Source: Rothia nasimurium
GTDB lineage: Bacteria > Actinomycetota > Actinomycetes > Actinomycetales > Micrococcaceae
Direction of reading: 5' to 3'
Length of the DNA stretch: 64,000 nucleotides
NCBI RefSeq assembly: GCF_928381705.1
Contig: NZ_CAKMSR010000008.1
Location: 62,001 to 126,000 of the forward strand
Part shown: positions 50,206-58,971 of the stretch, in pieces
How the letters are laid out: every line of letters starts with the position of its first letter
Numbering within the stretch: the stretch's first letter is position 1
Made by a program: the position numbers and the translations under genes
Notes under the pieces: generated by a model
The model's input: only the letters and a program-made list of their open reading frames with translations
What the model was told of the DNA's origin: nothing
Database searches by the model: none

Positions 50206-50751
50206 ATGCCTTCGGTGTATGAGCTTGTTGCGGCTGCGGGCAGGGTCGGCCTGGGGAGCCAGGGAGCCGCGAGCGCGTCCGCGGGTGCCCTGGGTTTGGC
50301 TCAGCGGGTGCGGGAGTGGTCTGCTGCGCTGGCGCAGCAGGTGCTGGGGCAGGCGGACGCCGTCGGGCAGGCCTCTGGGCAGGCTTTAGCTGCGGGGCAG
50401 GTGCAGTGGGATTCTGTGGCTGGCCGTGCCTTTCAGGGGGCTTTGGAGGCAGAAGGGGGTGCGGCTAGGGCTCTGCAGGGGGAGTTGGAGGCCGGTGCCC
50501 AGGAGGTGCGGTTGGCCGGTGAGGCTGTTGCTGCTGAGCTTGAGCTGGTGGCTTCTGCTATCGGTGCTGCCGGGGCTGCTTTTGATGCCGCCTTAGCGGG
50601 TATGGCGGTGCTGGACGATATCGACTTTGACGACTTTATTGTGCACGCCGAGCGGGCTAATCTACCTGCCCTGCACGGGGCTCTCACCTCGGCTATGGGC
50701 AACCCTCTGCTTGCCCGTGTGAGTGCTACTTTGGCAGGAGAGGGGTGGTAG
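50206..50751 (+). CDS. WXG100-like helical protein (possible type VII secretion partner)
   Basis: 181 residues, almost wholly Ala/Gly/Glu/Gln-rich helix, typical of ESX/WXG proteins. The QWDSVAGRAFQGALE segment (about 66-80) looks like the WXG turn between two helices, although the exact Trp-X-Gly spacing is altered. Strong GGAGG before ATG 50206. The stop overlaps the start of the next gene, so translation is coupled. No ESX secretion machinery is in the window, so export is inference. Alternatives: a structural helical protein. Confidence 0.6.
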   Translation: MPSVYELVAAAGRVGLGSQGAASASAGALGLAQRVREWSAALAQQVLGQADAVGQASGQALAAGQVQWDSVAGRAFQGALEAEGGAARALQGELEAGAQEVRLAGEAVAAELELVASAIGAAGAAFDAALAGMAVLDDIDFDDFIVHAERANLPALHGALTSAMGNPLLARVSATLAGEGW

Positions 50752-52640
50752 GCGTGGTCGCAGCATACGTTTCTGGTGCCCCGGGGGCAGGCCCTTCGGG
50801 TGGCCGTATCTCGGTGGAGTTCTCTGAGCTAGAGCCCCTAGCTCACCAGCTTGCTGCCGTGGCTGGGCGGTACGAAGAAGTGAGCCGGGAACTGGGTGGT
50901 CTCACTGCGCGTGTGGCTCTTTTGGCATCCCTCGACCTGACGGGGGCAGGTAGCCGCGCCCTGGCGTCCTTGGGTACCAACACCCTAACGCTCACCACCA
51001 TGGTGGCGGGTATGCGGGGCCTAGCCAGAGGCGTGCAGAGCGCCGCTGAGAACTACCGGCAGGCGGAGGACTTCGCCAATCGGGTTATTAACCAGACGAA
51101 TCAGGCTCAGACCCTGGGCATGGCGGTGCTGCGTGGCACCCAGTCGGCCTTCGGCTACCGGGTTGACCTGCTTAAGCTGGTTGTTAAGCGGGGAGCGGTG
51201 CTGGCGGTGGTCTACGCGAAGGACGCCTTCTTGCTGGCTCGCACTACTCCCGATGGGCGTAAGATCATGCAGGATACGACTAAGGGACTTAATAAGCTGG
51301 CGCAGGTAACGGGTACGACCGGGCGCTTGCGGGCTACCCGCGACATGACGGATGTGCTCAGCCCCAGCCTGCGCGTCGATAACCTAGACCCCGGTAAGAG
51401 TATCCCCCGGCTTGAACCCAATGGAGCCGGTCGGGAACTACCCCTGAGCGCCCGCGGAATCGCCGAGCACTTCCAGCGCATGGAAGGCATAGAGAGCCGG
51501 GGCGATGAGCTCTTTGAAGCCGCCCACTACCAGGGCGCCTGGGACCACGTCATGGTTCAAACCCTCTACAACCCAGAAACCGGTGAAACCCAGTACCTGG
51601 TCACCATTCCCGGGACGGACGGTGACGGCGAGCGCGAGGATTTCTTGCAACCCTGGCGCGGGGGCACAAACACCTGGGCCGGCACCGCCGGAAGTGCCAC
51701 CTCGGGGTATGGCTCCGACCTGACCCCTAACCAGTACACAGCCCTGATGACCCAGGTAGAGCGAGCCCTGGAACAGGCAGGGGCGGCTGAGGGCAGCGGC
51801 GTGATTCTGGCCGGGTTCAGCCAGGGCGGGCTAGCTGCCGGTGCGCTCGCGGCCAATACGTCCTTCGGTTCCCGCTACCGGGTCAAGGGGCTCATCACCC
51901 AGGGCAGTCCGGTGGACGAGATCAAGGTACCTGCCTCGGTGACCCACGTTGATACCCGGTATAAGGGTGACCCCGTCCCCTACCTTCAGGGTGACCGCCC
52001 CGACTACGCGCCCGATGCGTCTACCGTGATGCAGCACAGACCTGCAGACGCCTCGGTTCACGGGGCTGCGGACTACGTGAAGATCGCGGGTGCTAACCCC
52101 GGTACGGAGCGGGTGATACCCGAGCTGCAGGGCTTGATGGGCGGCTACAGCGTGGTAAAAACGACGATTACCGCCGGCACGACCCAGAAGCCCGACATCA
52201 CCCGCACCGAACAGGAACAGATGGCTATAGCGGGAGTCGGTAACGCTGTGCACGCTGGGGCTCAGAAAATAGGGTTGGGCAACCGCTTGATCAATAGCGC
52301 CAGCATTAACCCTTCTGACCTCTACCAGGACGCCGACTCAGCCCTGCGCACCTTAGATACCGAGGTGATACAGAAGGGGGATCGCTGGCTCGATACCCAG
52401 CTGCGCAAGGTAGAAATTGGCGGTGTGCAGCTCTATAACCCCACCATCACCCTGCCAGCGGTGGGGGAGCAGCCGCCTGCGCCTGTGCTCGATAGCAGTA
52501 TCCGGGTGTATGAACCCACCGCCCAGCAGCAGGTACGCAACCTGACCAACCTAGCTGGGGTGGGTGACCTCATCAGCGACGAAGCAATCGATGAGGGGGT
52601 GAGAGTCTTTTTGCCCGCCAGCTCGACCCCGCCCGAGTGA
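50745..52640 (+). CDS. Type VII secretion-like effector with alpha/beta hydrolase domain
   Basis: 631 residues from GTG 50745 (GTG 50754 also possible). The first 110 residues are helical and end in YRQAE (104-108), which fits the YxxxE signal of ESX-secreted proteins. From about 240 to 500 lies an alpha/beta hydrolase with the nucleophile elbow GFSQGG near residue 360, the DRPDYAPDA segment near 415, and a final His candidate near 440. A coiled C-terminal tail follows. Expected to cleave an ester, perhaps a lipid. Coupled translation with a WXG-like partner is the layout of T7SS effectors. Confidence 0.6.
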   Translation: MVGVVAAYVSGAPGAGPSGGRISVEFSELEPLAHQLAAVAGRYEEVSRELGGLTARVALLASLDLTGAGSRALASLGTNTLTLTTMVAGMRGLARGVQSAAENYRQAEDFANRVINQTNQAQTLGMAVLRGTQSAFGYRVDLLKLVVKRGAVLAVVYAKDAFLLARTTPDGRKIMQDTTKGLNKLAQVTGTTGRLRATRDMTDVLSPSLRVDNLDPGKSIPRLEPNGAGRELPLSARGIAEHFQRMEGIESRGDELFEAAHYQGAWDHVMVQTLYNPETGETQYLVTIPGTDGDGEREDFLQPWRGGTNTWAGTAGSATSGYGSDLTPNQYTALMTQVERALEQAGAAEGSGVILAGFSQGGLAAGALAANTSFGSRYRVKGLITQGSPVDEIKVPASVTHVDTRYKGDPVPYLQGDRPDYAPDASTVMQHRPADASVHGAADYVKIAGANPGTERVIPELQGLMGGYSVVKTTITAGTTQKPDITRTEQEQMAIAGVGNAVHAGAQKIGLGNRLINSASINPSDLYQDADSALRTLDTEVIQKGDRWLDTQLRKVEIGGVQLYNPTITLPAVGEQPPAPVLDSSIRVYEPTAQQQVRNLTNLAGVGDLISDEAIDEGVRVFLPASSTPPE

Positions 52641-52687
52641 GGTACCGGGGTGGAGCCAGGCTAGGAGGCGGACGAAGCGGCGGGCTC

Positions 52688-53776
52688 TTAAGCTGCCGGG
52701 TAGAGGGGGTTATGGCCGGACGCTACTCGCTCGGCTTCCCGTACCGGGGCAGGGGCGGTGGCGCCGGCGTCCGTATCGAAGGGGGAGCCGCCTAGCGCCT
52801 CACGCCCGTGCGGGGTGAGCCAGCCGGCCAGGTCAGGGCCGGCGGGCACGATGCCGGTGGGATTGATGTCCTCGTGAACAATAAAATAGTGTTCTTTGAT
52901 TTGCTGGAAGTCCACGGTATCGCCAAACCCGGGGGTCTGGAAGAGGTCGCGGGCGTAGCCCCAGAGGTTAGGCATGGAGGTCAGGGTCTGGCGGTTGCAC
53001 TTGAAGTGACTGTAGTAGACCGCGTCAAAGCGTACCAGGGTGGTAAAGAGGCGCACATCTGCTTCGGTGATGTGGTCCCCCATGAGGTAGCGGCGGGTGG
53101 CCAGGCGCTCTTCAACCCAGTCTAGGGCCGTCCAGAGGCGGTCGTAGGCTGCCTCGTAGGACTCCTGGGAACCGGCAAAACCGCAACGGTACACCCCGTT
53201 GTTGATTTCGGTGTAGATACGCTTCATCACCGCGCGCATTTCCTCTTCGAGCTCAGCGGGCCAGAGGTCAGGGGCTCCCTCGCGCTGGTAGGCCTTCCAC
53301 TCTTTGGAGAAGTCCTCGGTAATCTGCGGGAAGTTATTGGTGATAACGCCACCTGATTCGATATCGACGATGGCGGGCACGGTAATGCCACGGGGGTAGT
53401 CGGGGAAGCGGGCAAAGTAGGCCTGCTGCAGACGTTCAATACCCAGTACCGGGTCCTTGCCGTCCTCATCGAGGTCAAAGGTCCAGGAGCGCGCGTCGTG
53501 GGTGGGGCCGGGTAGGCCAACGGAGAGAGCGTCTTCGAGACCTAACAGACGACGGACGATCAGGGTGCGGTTAGCCCAGGGGCAGGCGCGGGCGGCTACC
53601 AGGCGGTAGGCACCGGGCTTGACTGGCCAGAGTTGGTGGTTGGGGTCAAGCTGGGCAGTAGCGGCGGGGTCTGCGACAATGCGGTCTTCAATGTAGGTGG
53701 TATCGCGGTTGTATTCTTCCCCGGCGTGCACGTAGGAGCCGCGGGTTGAATGCTCTGTCTGTTCGGTAGCGCTCAT
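52688..53776 (-). CDS. Glutathionyl/mycothiol hydroquinone reductase-type GST
   Basis: 362 residues from ATG 53776. The active-site motif ACPWANRTLIVRRLLGL with catalytic Cys (near 65-81), then the GST-C helical domain with NNGVYRCGFAGSQ near 190 and the DHITEADVRLFTTLVRFDAVYY segment (split near 230-250), match the YqjG/ECM4 family. Such enzymes reduce thiol conjugates of hydroquinones. Actinobacteria usually use mycothiol in place of glutathione, so the physiological thiol is uncertain. Family usually about 325 residues; this one has a longer C-terminal part. Confidence 0.85.
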   Translation of the reverse strand: MSATEQTEHSTRGSYVHAGEEYNRDTTYIEDRIVADPAATAQLDPNHQLWPVKPGAYRLVAARACPWANRTLIVRRLLGLEDALSVGLPGPTHDARSWTFDLDEDGKDPVLGIERLQQAYFARFPDYPRGITVPAIVDIESGGVITNNFPQITEDFSKEWKAYQREGAPDLWPAELEEEMRAVMKRIYTEINNGVYRCGFAGSQESYEAAYDRLWTALDWVEERLATRRYLMGDHITEADVRLFTTLVRFDAVYYSHFKCNRQTLTSMPNLWGYARDLFQTPGFGDTVDFQQIKEHYFIVHEDINPTGIVPAGPDLAGWLTPHGREALGGSPFDTDAGATAPAPVREAERVASGHNPLYPAA

Positions 53777-53841
53777 ATAAGAACTTTCCCACACAATACT
53801 TTCAAAGTAAAGCATCGTGTGGGGCGTCCTGAAGGCTTTAC

Positions 53842-54453
53842 CTAAGAGGGCAGCGTCAGCCCGCGGTACATACGAGCTGTTCGCGCGGGAGCCCAGGCGC
53901 CACCGCAGTCAATGGGGAGCCCCTCGCCCTCAAAGCCTCGACGGCCATAAAACTCCCGAGCCCGCTCATTGCCCACGATGTACCAGAGGTAGGCAGGTTC
54001 ATCAGGGTAGAGAACAGTGTCAAAAAGAGCCGCCCCTAAGCCCGTGCCGTGAGTCGAGGCAAGAGTATAAAGATGGGTGAGCTCCCGCGTCCCCTCCTCA
54101 ACCGGGGGTAGGCCAATCTCTAGCTCCCAGGCCAGGGGGCCGGGGCGGGACAGCGCAAAACCGACCGGGGCGTCCCAATCAATCTCGCCTCCCACCGCAC
54201 AGCTCAGACCACCAGCGGGCGTCCATGCCGGATTCTCGTAGGCAAAAAAGGCGCGGGCACCAGGCGCTGCGATATTCTCAGCAAACTCTTCCAGCCAGCC
54301 ATCCCGGTTAGCCGCCTGCCGGGCCCCAAAACCGGGGTCTACCAGCCCGTTATAGGTCTCCGCCAGGCACCGCAGCTGCAGGTCAACATACTTCTCGGCG
54401 TCCTCAGCGCCCACCGGCGCCACCACATACCTGCCATCAGCTACAAAACCCAC
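53842..54453 (-). CDS. GNAT-family N-acetyltransferase
   Basis: 203 residues from GTG 54453 with AAAGGA nine nt upstream; GTG 54471 is the alternative. The acetyl-CoA motif is around LTHLYTLASTHGTGLGAALFD (split: LYTLASTHGTGLGAAL, near 130-145), with NERAREFYGRRGFEGEG near 172 completing the fold. Substrate not readable: candidates are an amine, an amino acid or a ribosomal protein. Single gene. Confidence 0.8.
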   Translation of the reverse strand: MGFVADGRYVVAPVGAEDAEKYVDLQLRCLAETYNGLVDPGFGARQAANRDGWLEEFAENIAAPGARAFFAYENPAWTPAGGLSCAVGGEIDWDAPVGFALSRPGPLAWELEIGLPPVEEGTRELTHLYTLASTHGTGLGAALFDTVLYPDEPAYLWYIVGNERAREFYGRRGFEGEGLPIDCGGAWAPARTARMYRGLTLPS

Positions 54454-54537
54454 GCGCGTCCGTCCTTTCACCTACTGTCACTGCCCTCTCACTCTAGCAA
54501 GCCCTCCAGCACCCGCCCCACCCACTAGGCTAGAGGG

Positions 54538-55455
54538 GTGGCAAAACGCAGACGAACCCCCAAAAAACAGGTAGAAACCCCCGAAGCCCTCGTTGAAGGC
54601 ACCTACCCCATCGACACCGGCATCGCCGAACTCATCGAAGATGACTACACCCCCGGCGGCTGGGTGCTCGAAATCAACGGCATGGAATCCTCCCATATCG
54701 TGCTGGGCCAGCCCCGTGAACTCGACTTCGAATACATGCGCTGGCTAGCGGCCGTTATCGAGCCCTTCGTTGACGCCAACCTCGACCCGACCAAACTCCG
54801 TATCACCCACCTGGGCGGCGGGGCCTGCTCCATGGCCCGCTACCTGGCCGACGTCTACCCGGCCTCCCACAACACCGTAGTCGAACTCGACGGAAAACTT
54901 GCCGCCTACGTGCGCGAATGGTTCGACCTGCCCAAATCCCCCACCGTCAAAATCAGGGTGGGCGAAGCCCGCGCCGTCACCGAAGGGTTCGCCCCGGCCT
55001 CACGCGACGTCATCATCCGCGACGTCTTCGCTGGCTACATCACCCCGGAGCCTCTCACCACCCTCGAATTCACCCAGCTGGCCGAACGCTCGCTAGCCCC
55101 AAACGGGCTCTACATCATCAACTGCGGCGACGACCGCTCCCTGGCCGGTGCCCGGGCCGAGGCAGCCGCTATCGCCCAGGTCTTTGAACACACCTGCATT
55201 GTGGCCGACCCGGCCATGCTCAAGGGACGGCGTAAGGGCAATGTCATTATCGCTGGCTCCCACGCGCCCCTGCCGGTGGCCGGTGACCTGGCAACCGCCG
55301 CCATCACCAAACGCCTGCTAGGTGGTGGGGTGCCCGCCCAGTACAAGGACGATGCCTGGGTGCGCGACTTCGCCCGCTCGGCTACCCCGCGCCGCGACGC
55401 CCAGCCCGAAGCCGACCTGGCCCAGCTGGACGCCCAGCTTCGCGCTGGCCAATAA
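54538..55455 (+). CDS. Spermidine-synthase-like methyltransferase-fold protein (paralogue 2)
   Basis: 305 residues from GTG 54538. The basic N-terminal MAKRRRTPKKQ tail precedes the Rossmann core: HLGGGACSMARYLADVYPAS near 90-109, VVELDGKLAAYVREWF near 113, VIIRDVFAGYITPEPLTT near 161, closely parallel to the gene at 43497. So the two are paralogues from an old duplication. A true spermidine synthase is possible but no SpeD or arginine/ornithine decarboxylase is in the window. The acidic residue in VVELD is right for SAM or dcSAM binding. Confidence 0.75.
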   Translation: MAKRRRTPKKQVETPEALVEGTYPIDTGIAELIEDDYTPGGWVLEINGMESSHIVLGQPRELDFEYMRWLAAVIEPFVDANLDPTKLRITHLGGGACSMARYLADVYPASHNTVVELDGKLAAYVREWFDLPKSPTVKIRVGEARAVTEGFAPASRDVIIRDVFAGYITPEPLTTLEFTQLAERSLAPNGLYIINCGDDRSLAGARAEAAAIAQVFEHTCIVADPAMLKGRRKGNVIIAGSHAPLPVAGDLATAAITKRLLGGGVPAQYKDDAWVRDFARSATPRRDAQPEADLAQLDAQLRAGQ

Positions 55456-55459
55456 AATA

Positions 55460-55525
55460 TCGCCCCATTCCTTTTCTCTTCACCCCGAGATAATCTCTAG
55501 GGTCGTGAGAAAAGGAATAGGGCGA
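55460..55525. terminator. Bidirectional terminator
   Basis: Nineteen-nt arms 55460-55478 and 55507-55525 (ATTCCTTTTCTC against GAGAAAAGGAAT at the core), with one mismatch; inner CGAGATAATCTC. Separates the + SpeE-like gene from the - YchJ gene. Confidence 0.8.
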
Positions 55526-55540
55526 AGTGTTTGCCGGGCG

Positions 55541-55963
55541 TTAGCTGACCTCACCGTCAACGTAAAGCCACACCCCGCCGTCCTTGGTGAATCGGGAGAC
55601 CTCGGTCTGTACCCCTCGCACTCGTTCGTCCTCGGGCGTCCCCGGCACTGACCTGTAGTAGGCGGCGAATTCTACGCCGCCGGTGCTGTCAAAGGGGCCG
55701 CCTGCTGTACTGAGAATGTCGAGTCGGTACCAGCGCAGGCTGTCGTCGAGGTGCAAGGACGCCGGCCGCGTGCTCGGGTGCCAGGTAGCCAGTAGGTAGT
55801 TGGATAGGCCCACCGCAAAGGCGGTGAAGCGGGAGCGCATCAGCGCCTCGGGGGTCGGTGCAGTGAGTTCGCCGGCCTGGGCGAATCGGGAGTGGTAGCG
55901 GCCGCAACAGGCGCTGTACACTTCGCCGGTGCCGCAGGGGCAGCGGGTATCGGGTTCAAGCAT
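55541..55963 (-). CDS. YchJ-family (UPF0225) SEC-C motif protein
   Basis: 140 residues. SEC-C zinc motif at the start: CPCGTGEVYSACCGRYH (residues 8-24), with cysteines for zinc binding. The rest is an NTF2-like YchJ domain: ALMRSRFTAFAVGLSNYLL (about 40-58) and WYRLDILSTAGGPFDSTGGV. Unknown exact function. Widespread, possibly binding RNA or protein. The gene is complete with no extension. Confidence 0.9.
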   Translation of the reverse strand: MLEPDTRCPCGTGEVYSACCGRYHSRFAQAGELTAPTPEALMRSRFTAFAVGLSNYLLATWHPSTRPASLHLDDSLRWYRLDILSTAGGPFDSTGGVEFAAYYRSVPGTPEDERVRGVQTEVSRFTKDGGVWLYVDGEVS

Positions 55964-56016
55964 GCCTCTATTAAAACAGGTAGGCAGGTGGCTAACCCGT
56001 CCTCTTTATAAGCAAA

Positions 56017-56079
56017 TACCCCAGTTTTTGTGCAGGCACCTCGGGTAAAAACCGGGGTAACTGCACCAAAACTGGGGTA
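56017..56079 (-). terminator. Terminator of the purine permease gene
   Basis: Nineteen-nt arms TACCCCAGTTTTTGTGCAG 56017-56035 and CTGCACCAAAACTGGGGTA 56061-56079, one mismatch. It follows the permease stop by 17 bp. A further GGGGTA repeats inside. Confidence 0.8.
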
Positions 56080-56096
56080 CTGAGGAAAGGGGAGGG

Positions 56097-57575
56097 TTAG
56101 GCGTGCAGCCAGCCCTCAATCACGCCCATGCCGAAGAAGACCAGGAAGGCGGCTGAGACGATGTACATAATCGGGTGTACTTCCTTGCCGCGGCCCTGTA
56201 CCAGGCGGATGAAGGTGAAGGCGACGAAGCCGGCACCGATGCCGTCCGCGATGGAGTAGGTGAAGGGCATCATGATGATGGTGAGGAAGGCGGGAATGCC
56301 TAGGCCCCAGTCGGTCCAGTCGATGTGAACAGCCTGGCGGACCATCAGGAAGCCAACGACCACCAGGGCGGGGGCTACAGCCTCGAAGGGCACGATGGAT
56401 ACCAGCGGGGAGATGAAGACAGCCAGCAGGAAGAGGGCGCCGGTGACGATGTTGGCGAAGCCGGTGCGGGCACCTTCACCGATGCCGGTGGCGGATTCCA
56501 CGAAGATCTGGTGGGCTGAGGATGATGAGCCACCACCGAGCACGGAACCGGCGGCGTCAATCAGCAGAACGCGGTCGATGTTCTCGATCTTGCCGTCCTC
56601 GTCGATGGTGCCAGCTTCAGAAGCCAGGCCCACGGAAGTTCCCATGACGTCGAAGAAGACTGCCAGCAGGATAGCGAACATGAGCATGGTTGCGCCCAGG
56701 GTGCCCAGGGAGGAGCCGGAGAAGGCACCGACCATATCAACGGAGCCCAGCAGGGAGAGGTCGGGGTGGCCGATCCACTGGGTGGGGATGCCGGGGATCA
56801 TGAGGGACCAGCCGGTGGCTGAGTCCATGGAGGAGCCGGAGGGCCAGACCTTTTCCAGCACGATTGCCAAGATGGTTGAGGCAACTACACCGATCAGAAT
56901 CGCACCGCGCACGTTGCGGATGAAGAGGGCGATGGTGAGGAAGAGGCCGAAGAGGAAGACGAAGATGGGCCAGCCCTGCAGGTGGCCGCCGGCGCCGAAG
57001 GAGACGGGCACGGTGGTGCCTGCGGCATCGGGCATACGGCGGACGATCCCCGCGTTGACCAGGCCAATCAGGGAGATGAAGAGGCCGATGCCCACGACGA
57101 TGGCGGTCTTGAGCGATTCGGGGACGGCGTCGAAGACGGCGCGGCGGAAGCCGGTGAGCACCAGAATAGCCATGACGATACCGGCCCAGACGACCAGGCC
57201 CATAATCTGGGGCCAGGTCAGGTTGGGGGTGGTTGCGATGGTGGAGGCCAGCAGGGCGTTGACGCCCAGGCCCGCCGCCATGGCGAAGGGCTGCTTGGCC
57301 CAGAGACCCATGATGATGGTCAGGACGCCCGCCACCAGCGCGGTTGCTGCTGCGACGCGCTCGACGCCGAGGGTGTTGCCTGCGCCGTCGGGGCCGAGGC
57401 CCAGGATGAGGGGGTTGAGCACCACGATGTAGGCCATGGCGAAGAAGGTTGCTAGACCGCCGCGGACTTCGGTGGAGAGGGTGGAGCCGCGTTCGGTGAT
57501 TTTGAAGTAGCGGTCGATGGCGCTGGTGGGCGCTGAGGGTGCGGGTTTGTGAGCCGCGGTGTTCTCAGAAGACAT
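56097..57575 (-). CDS. NCS2-family purine permease (AzgA/PbuG type)
   Basis: 492 residues. The first cytoplasmic stretch and GGLATFFAMAYIVVLNPLILG (split; about 39-59) identify the AzgA/PbuG branch, and QPFAMAAGLGVNALLAS near 94 is the second family motif. Twelve to fourteen hydrophobic segments. FFDVMGTSVGLASEAGTIDEDG near 305 is typical. Imports hypoxanthine, guanine or adenine with protons. The leader of about 200 bp carries a small GCGCCGTC/GACGGCGC hairpin but no recognisable purine riboswitch. Confidence 0.9.
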   Translation of the reverse strand: MSSENTAAHKPAPSAPTSAIDRYFKITERGSTLSTEVRGGLATFFAMAYIVVLNPLILGLGPDGAGNTLGVERVAAATALVAGVLTIIMGLWAKQPFAMAAGLGVNALLASTIATTPNLTWPQIMGLVVWAGIVMAILVLTGFRRAVFDAVPESLKTAIVVGIGLFISLIGLVNAGIVRRMPDAAGTTVPVSFGAGGHLQGWPIFVFLFGLFLTIALFIRNVRGAILIGVVASTILAIVLEKVWPSGSSMDSATGWSLMIPGIPTQWIGHPDLSLLGSVDMVGAFSGSSLGTLGATMLMFAILLAVFFDVMGTSVGLASEAGTIDEDGKIENIDRVLLIDAAGSVLGGGSSSSAHQIFVESATGIGEGARTGFANIVTGALFLLAVFISPLVSIVPFEAVAPALVVVGFLMVRQAVHIDWTDWGLGIPAFLTIIMMPFTYSIADGIGAGFVAFTFIRLVQGRGKEVHPIMYIVSAAFLVFFGMGVIEGWLHA

Positions 57576-57735
57576 TCGTGAAAATCCGTAGATACTCGTG
57601 TGGGTTTGTGTGGCCCAGAAATGAAAGTGCGCCGTCTTTGGTGCGGACGGCGCTGATGTACCTGTCTAGTGTACGCCCGTGTGCCGGTTTCTGGCGAGAG
57701 CGGCGGGTGTGACGCTGTGCAAGGGGAGGGCGCGA

Positions 57736-57770
57736 ACGCCCCGCTTCTCCTGTTAGGGAGGGCGGGGCGT
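57736..57770 (+). terminator. Hairpin with T-tract on the plus strand only
   Basis: Nine-bp stem ACGCCCCGC 57736-57744 with GCGGGGCGT 57762-57770, followed on the + strand by CCTTTTGTTTTTT. Neighbouring genes (57575 and 57782) both run on the minus strand, so the orientation is wrong for them. It may stop antisense transcription. Confidence 0.6.
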
Positions 57771-57781
57771 CCTTTTGTTTT

Positions 57782-58966
57782 TTAGAGCGGACGGCTGGGG
57801 TAGAGCTCCTGGGCTTCTTGCCGCTTGGCGCGGATGTGGTGGATGAAGCTTCGGGGCGCCGTGAGGTCGGTGAGGTTAAGGGGGCTCTGCGGGTCGCTGA
57901 GGGGGCTGACGAGCTTCCAGTTGCTGCCTAGGTTGAGCACTGACTGGTGTTTGACGTCGTAGTAGCCGGGCTGCCCGTTGAGGGCGATGCCGCGGGCCCC
58001 GTGGAGGGCGCCGGTGAGGTGGTGGTGGAAGCGGCTGGTGATCCATACCTGGTGGGGGCCGTAGGTGAAGTTTTCACGCCAGAAGCGTGAGAAGGGAATG
58101 AACCCGTCGTCGGCTACGAGGTCGCGGAGGGCGTCGTAGCCTGCGTAGTCGTTGCCGGGGATGGCTTCGACATAGTAGGTGCGTTCCTTGGGGATGCCGA
58201 AGTGCTCGATTTGGGTGCGCGCGAAGGCGAGCATTGCTTCGTGGGCCCCGGGTTCGAGGGCGTCATTTTGTATGCAGAGGTAGAGCTCTTCGGGACGTCC
58301 TGTTTGAAGGGCGGACGCGGGTGACTGGCCGGGTGGGAGCAGCAGGGCGTCGTCGAGGCCGGTTTCTAGGCTGAGTGCTTCTGCGCTGGGTAGGTCGCGT
58401 ACGCTGACGTGATAGAAGTCTTCGAAGGTTTCGTCGTTGCGCGGGGTGAGGCCCTGACCTGTGGCAAAGAGGCGGGCTCCTGAGATGTCACGGGTAGCGC
58501 GCATGGCGTCTACGAGTAGCTGGTTTTCGGGCCAGAGGGAGTTGATGTAACCGCCACCGAGCAGGTGCAGGGTGCCTGCCTCCCGCAGGTCGATGATGCC
58601 CAGGTCGTAGTTGGGCGTGCTGAGCTCACGGATCTTATCGGCCGGGGTCCTGGAATCGCCGTGGAGGTGCTCGTGAATTGCCCGGAAGAGGGTATTGGTG
58701 ACGTGCAGTTTGGGGTGGGCGTGTTTGAAGAGGGACGTCGCATGGCCCGGTTCGCGCACATCGAGCCAGACCTCGGTGGTGGGGTGGGTTGCTGCCAGGT
58801 ACTGGAGCCAGCGCAGGGTGATGAGTTCGTCGCCGTAGTTGGGGTAGCCGGCCATGGAGATGAGGTAGATGGGCTTACCGGGCGCAGGTGTTTCTTTGTG
58901 TTCTACCGGTGCAGGCGCTGGGGCAGGTGGGGTGGGGGAGTCCTTGCGGAGGAACTTGTTGAGCAT
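57782..58966 (-). CDS. Polysaccharide pyruvyltransferase family protein (CsaB-like)
   Basis: 394 residues from ATG 58966, nine nt after GGAG; the open frame to 59059 overlaps the upstream gene. Pro/Ala-rich N-terminal linker (about 8-28), then the PS_pyruv_trans fold: AGYPNYGDELITLRWLQYL near 40, LLGGGYINSLWPENQLLVDA near 133, and QVWITSRFHHHLTGALHG near 305. Members transfer pyruvate from phosphoenolpyruvate to sugar hydroxyls. It lies five bp behind an SLH-domain gene. SLH domains bind pyruvylated wall polysaccharide, so a CsaB-like role in making the ligand is likely. Confidence 0.82.
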   Translation of the reverse strand: MLNKFLRKDSPTPPAPAPAPVEHKETPAPGKPIYLISMAGYPNYGDELITLRWLQYLAATHPTTEVWLDVREPGHATSLFKHAHPKLHVTNTLFRAIHEHLHGDSRTPADKIRELSTPNYDLGIIDLREAGTLHLLGGGYINSLWPENQLLVDAMRATRDISGARLFATGQGLTPRNDETFEDFYHVSVRDLPSAEALSLETGLDDALLLPPGQSPASALQTGRPEELYLCIQNDALEPGAHEAMLAFARTQIEHFGIPKERTYYVEAIPGNDYAGYDALRDLVADDGFIPFSRFWRENFTYGPHQVWITSRFHHHLTGALHGARGIALNGQPGYYDVKHQSVLNLGSNWKLVSPLSDPQSPLNLTDLTAPRSFIHHIRAKRQEAQELYPSRPL

Positions 58967-58971
58967 GCGGG

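Noticed and set aside
57576..57735. Purine riboswitch in the leader of the permease gene
   Set aside because: No three-way junction or conserved purine aptamer loops could be recognised; only a small hairpin.
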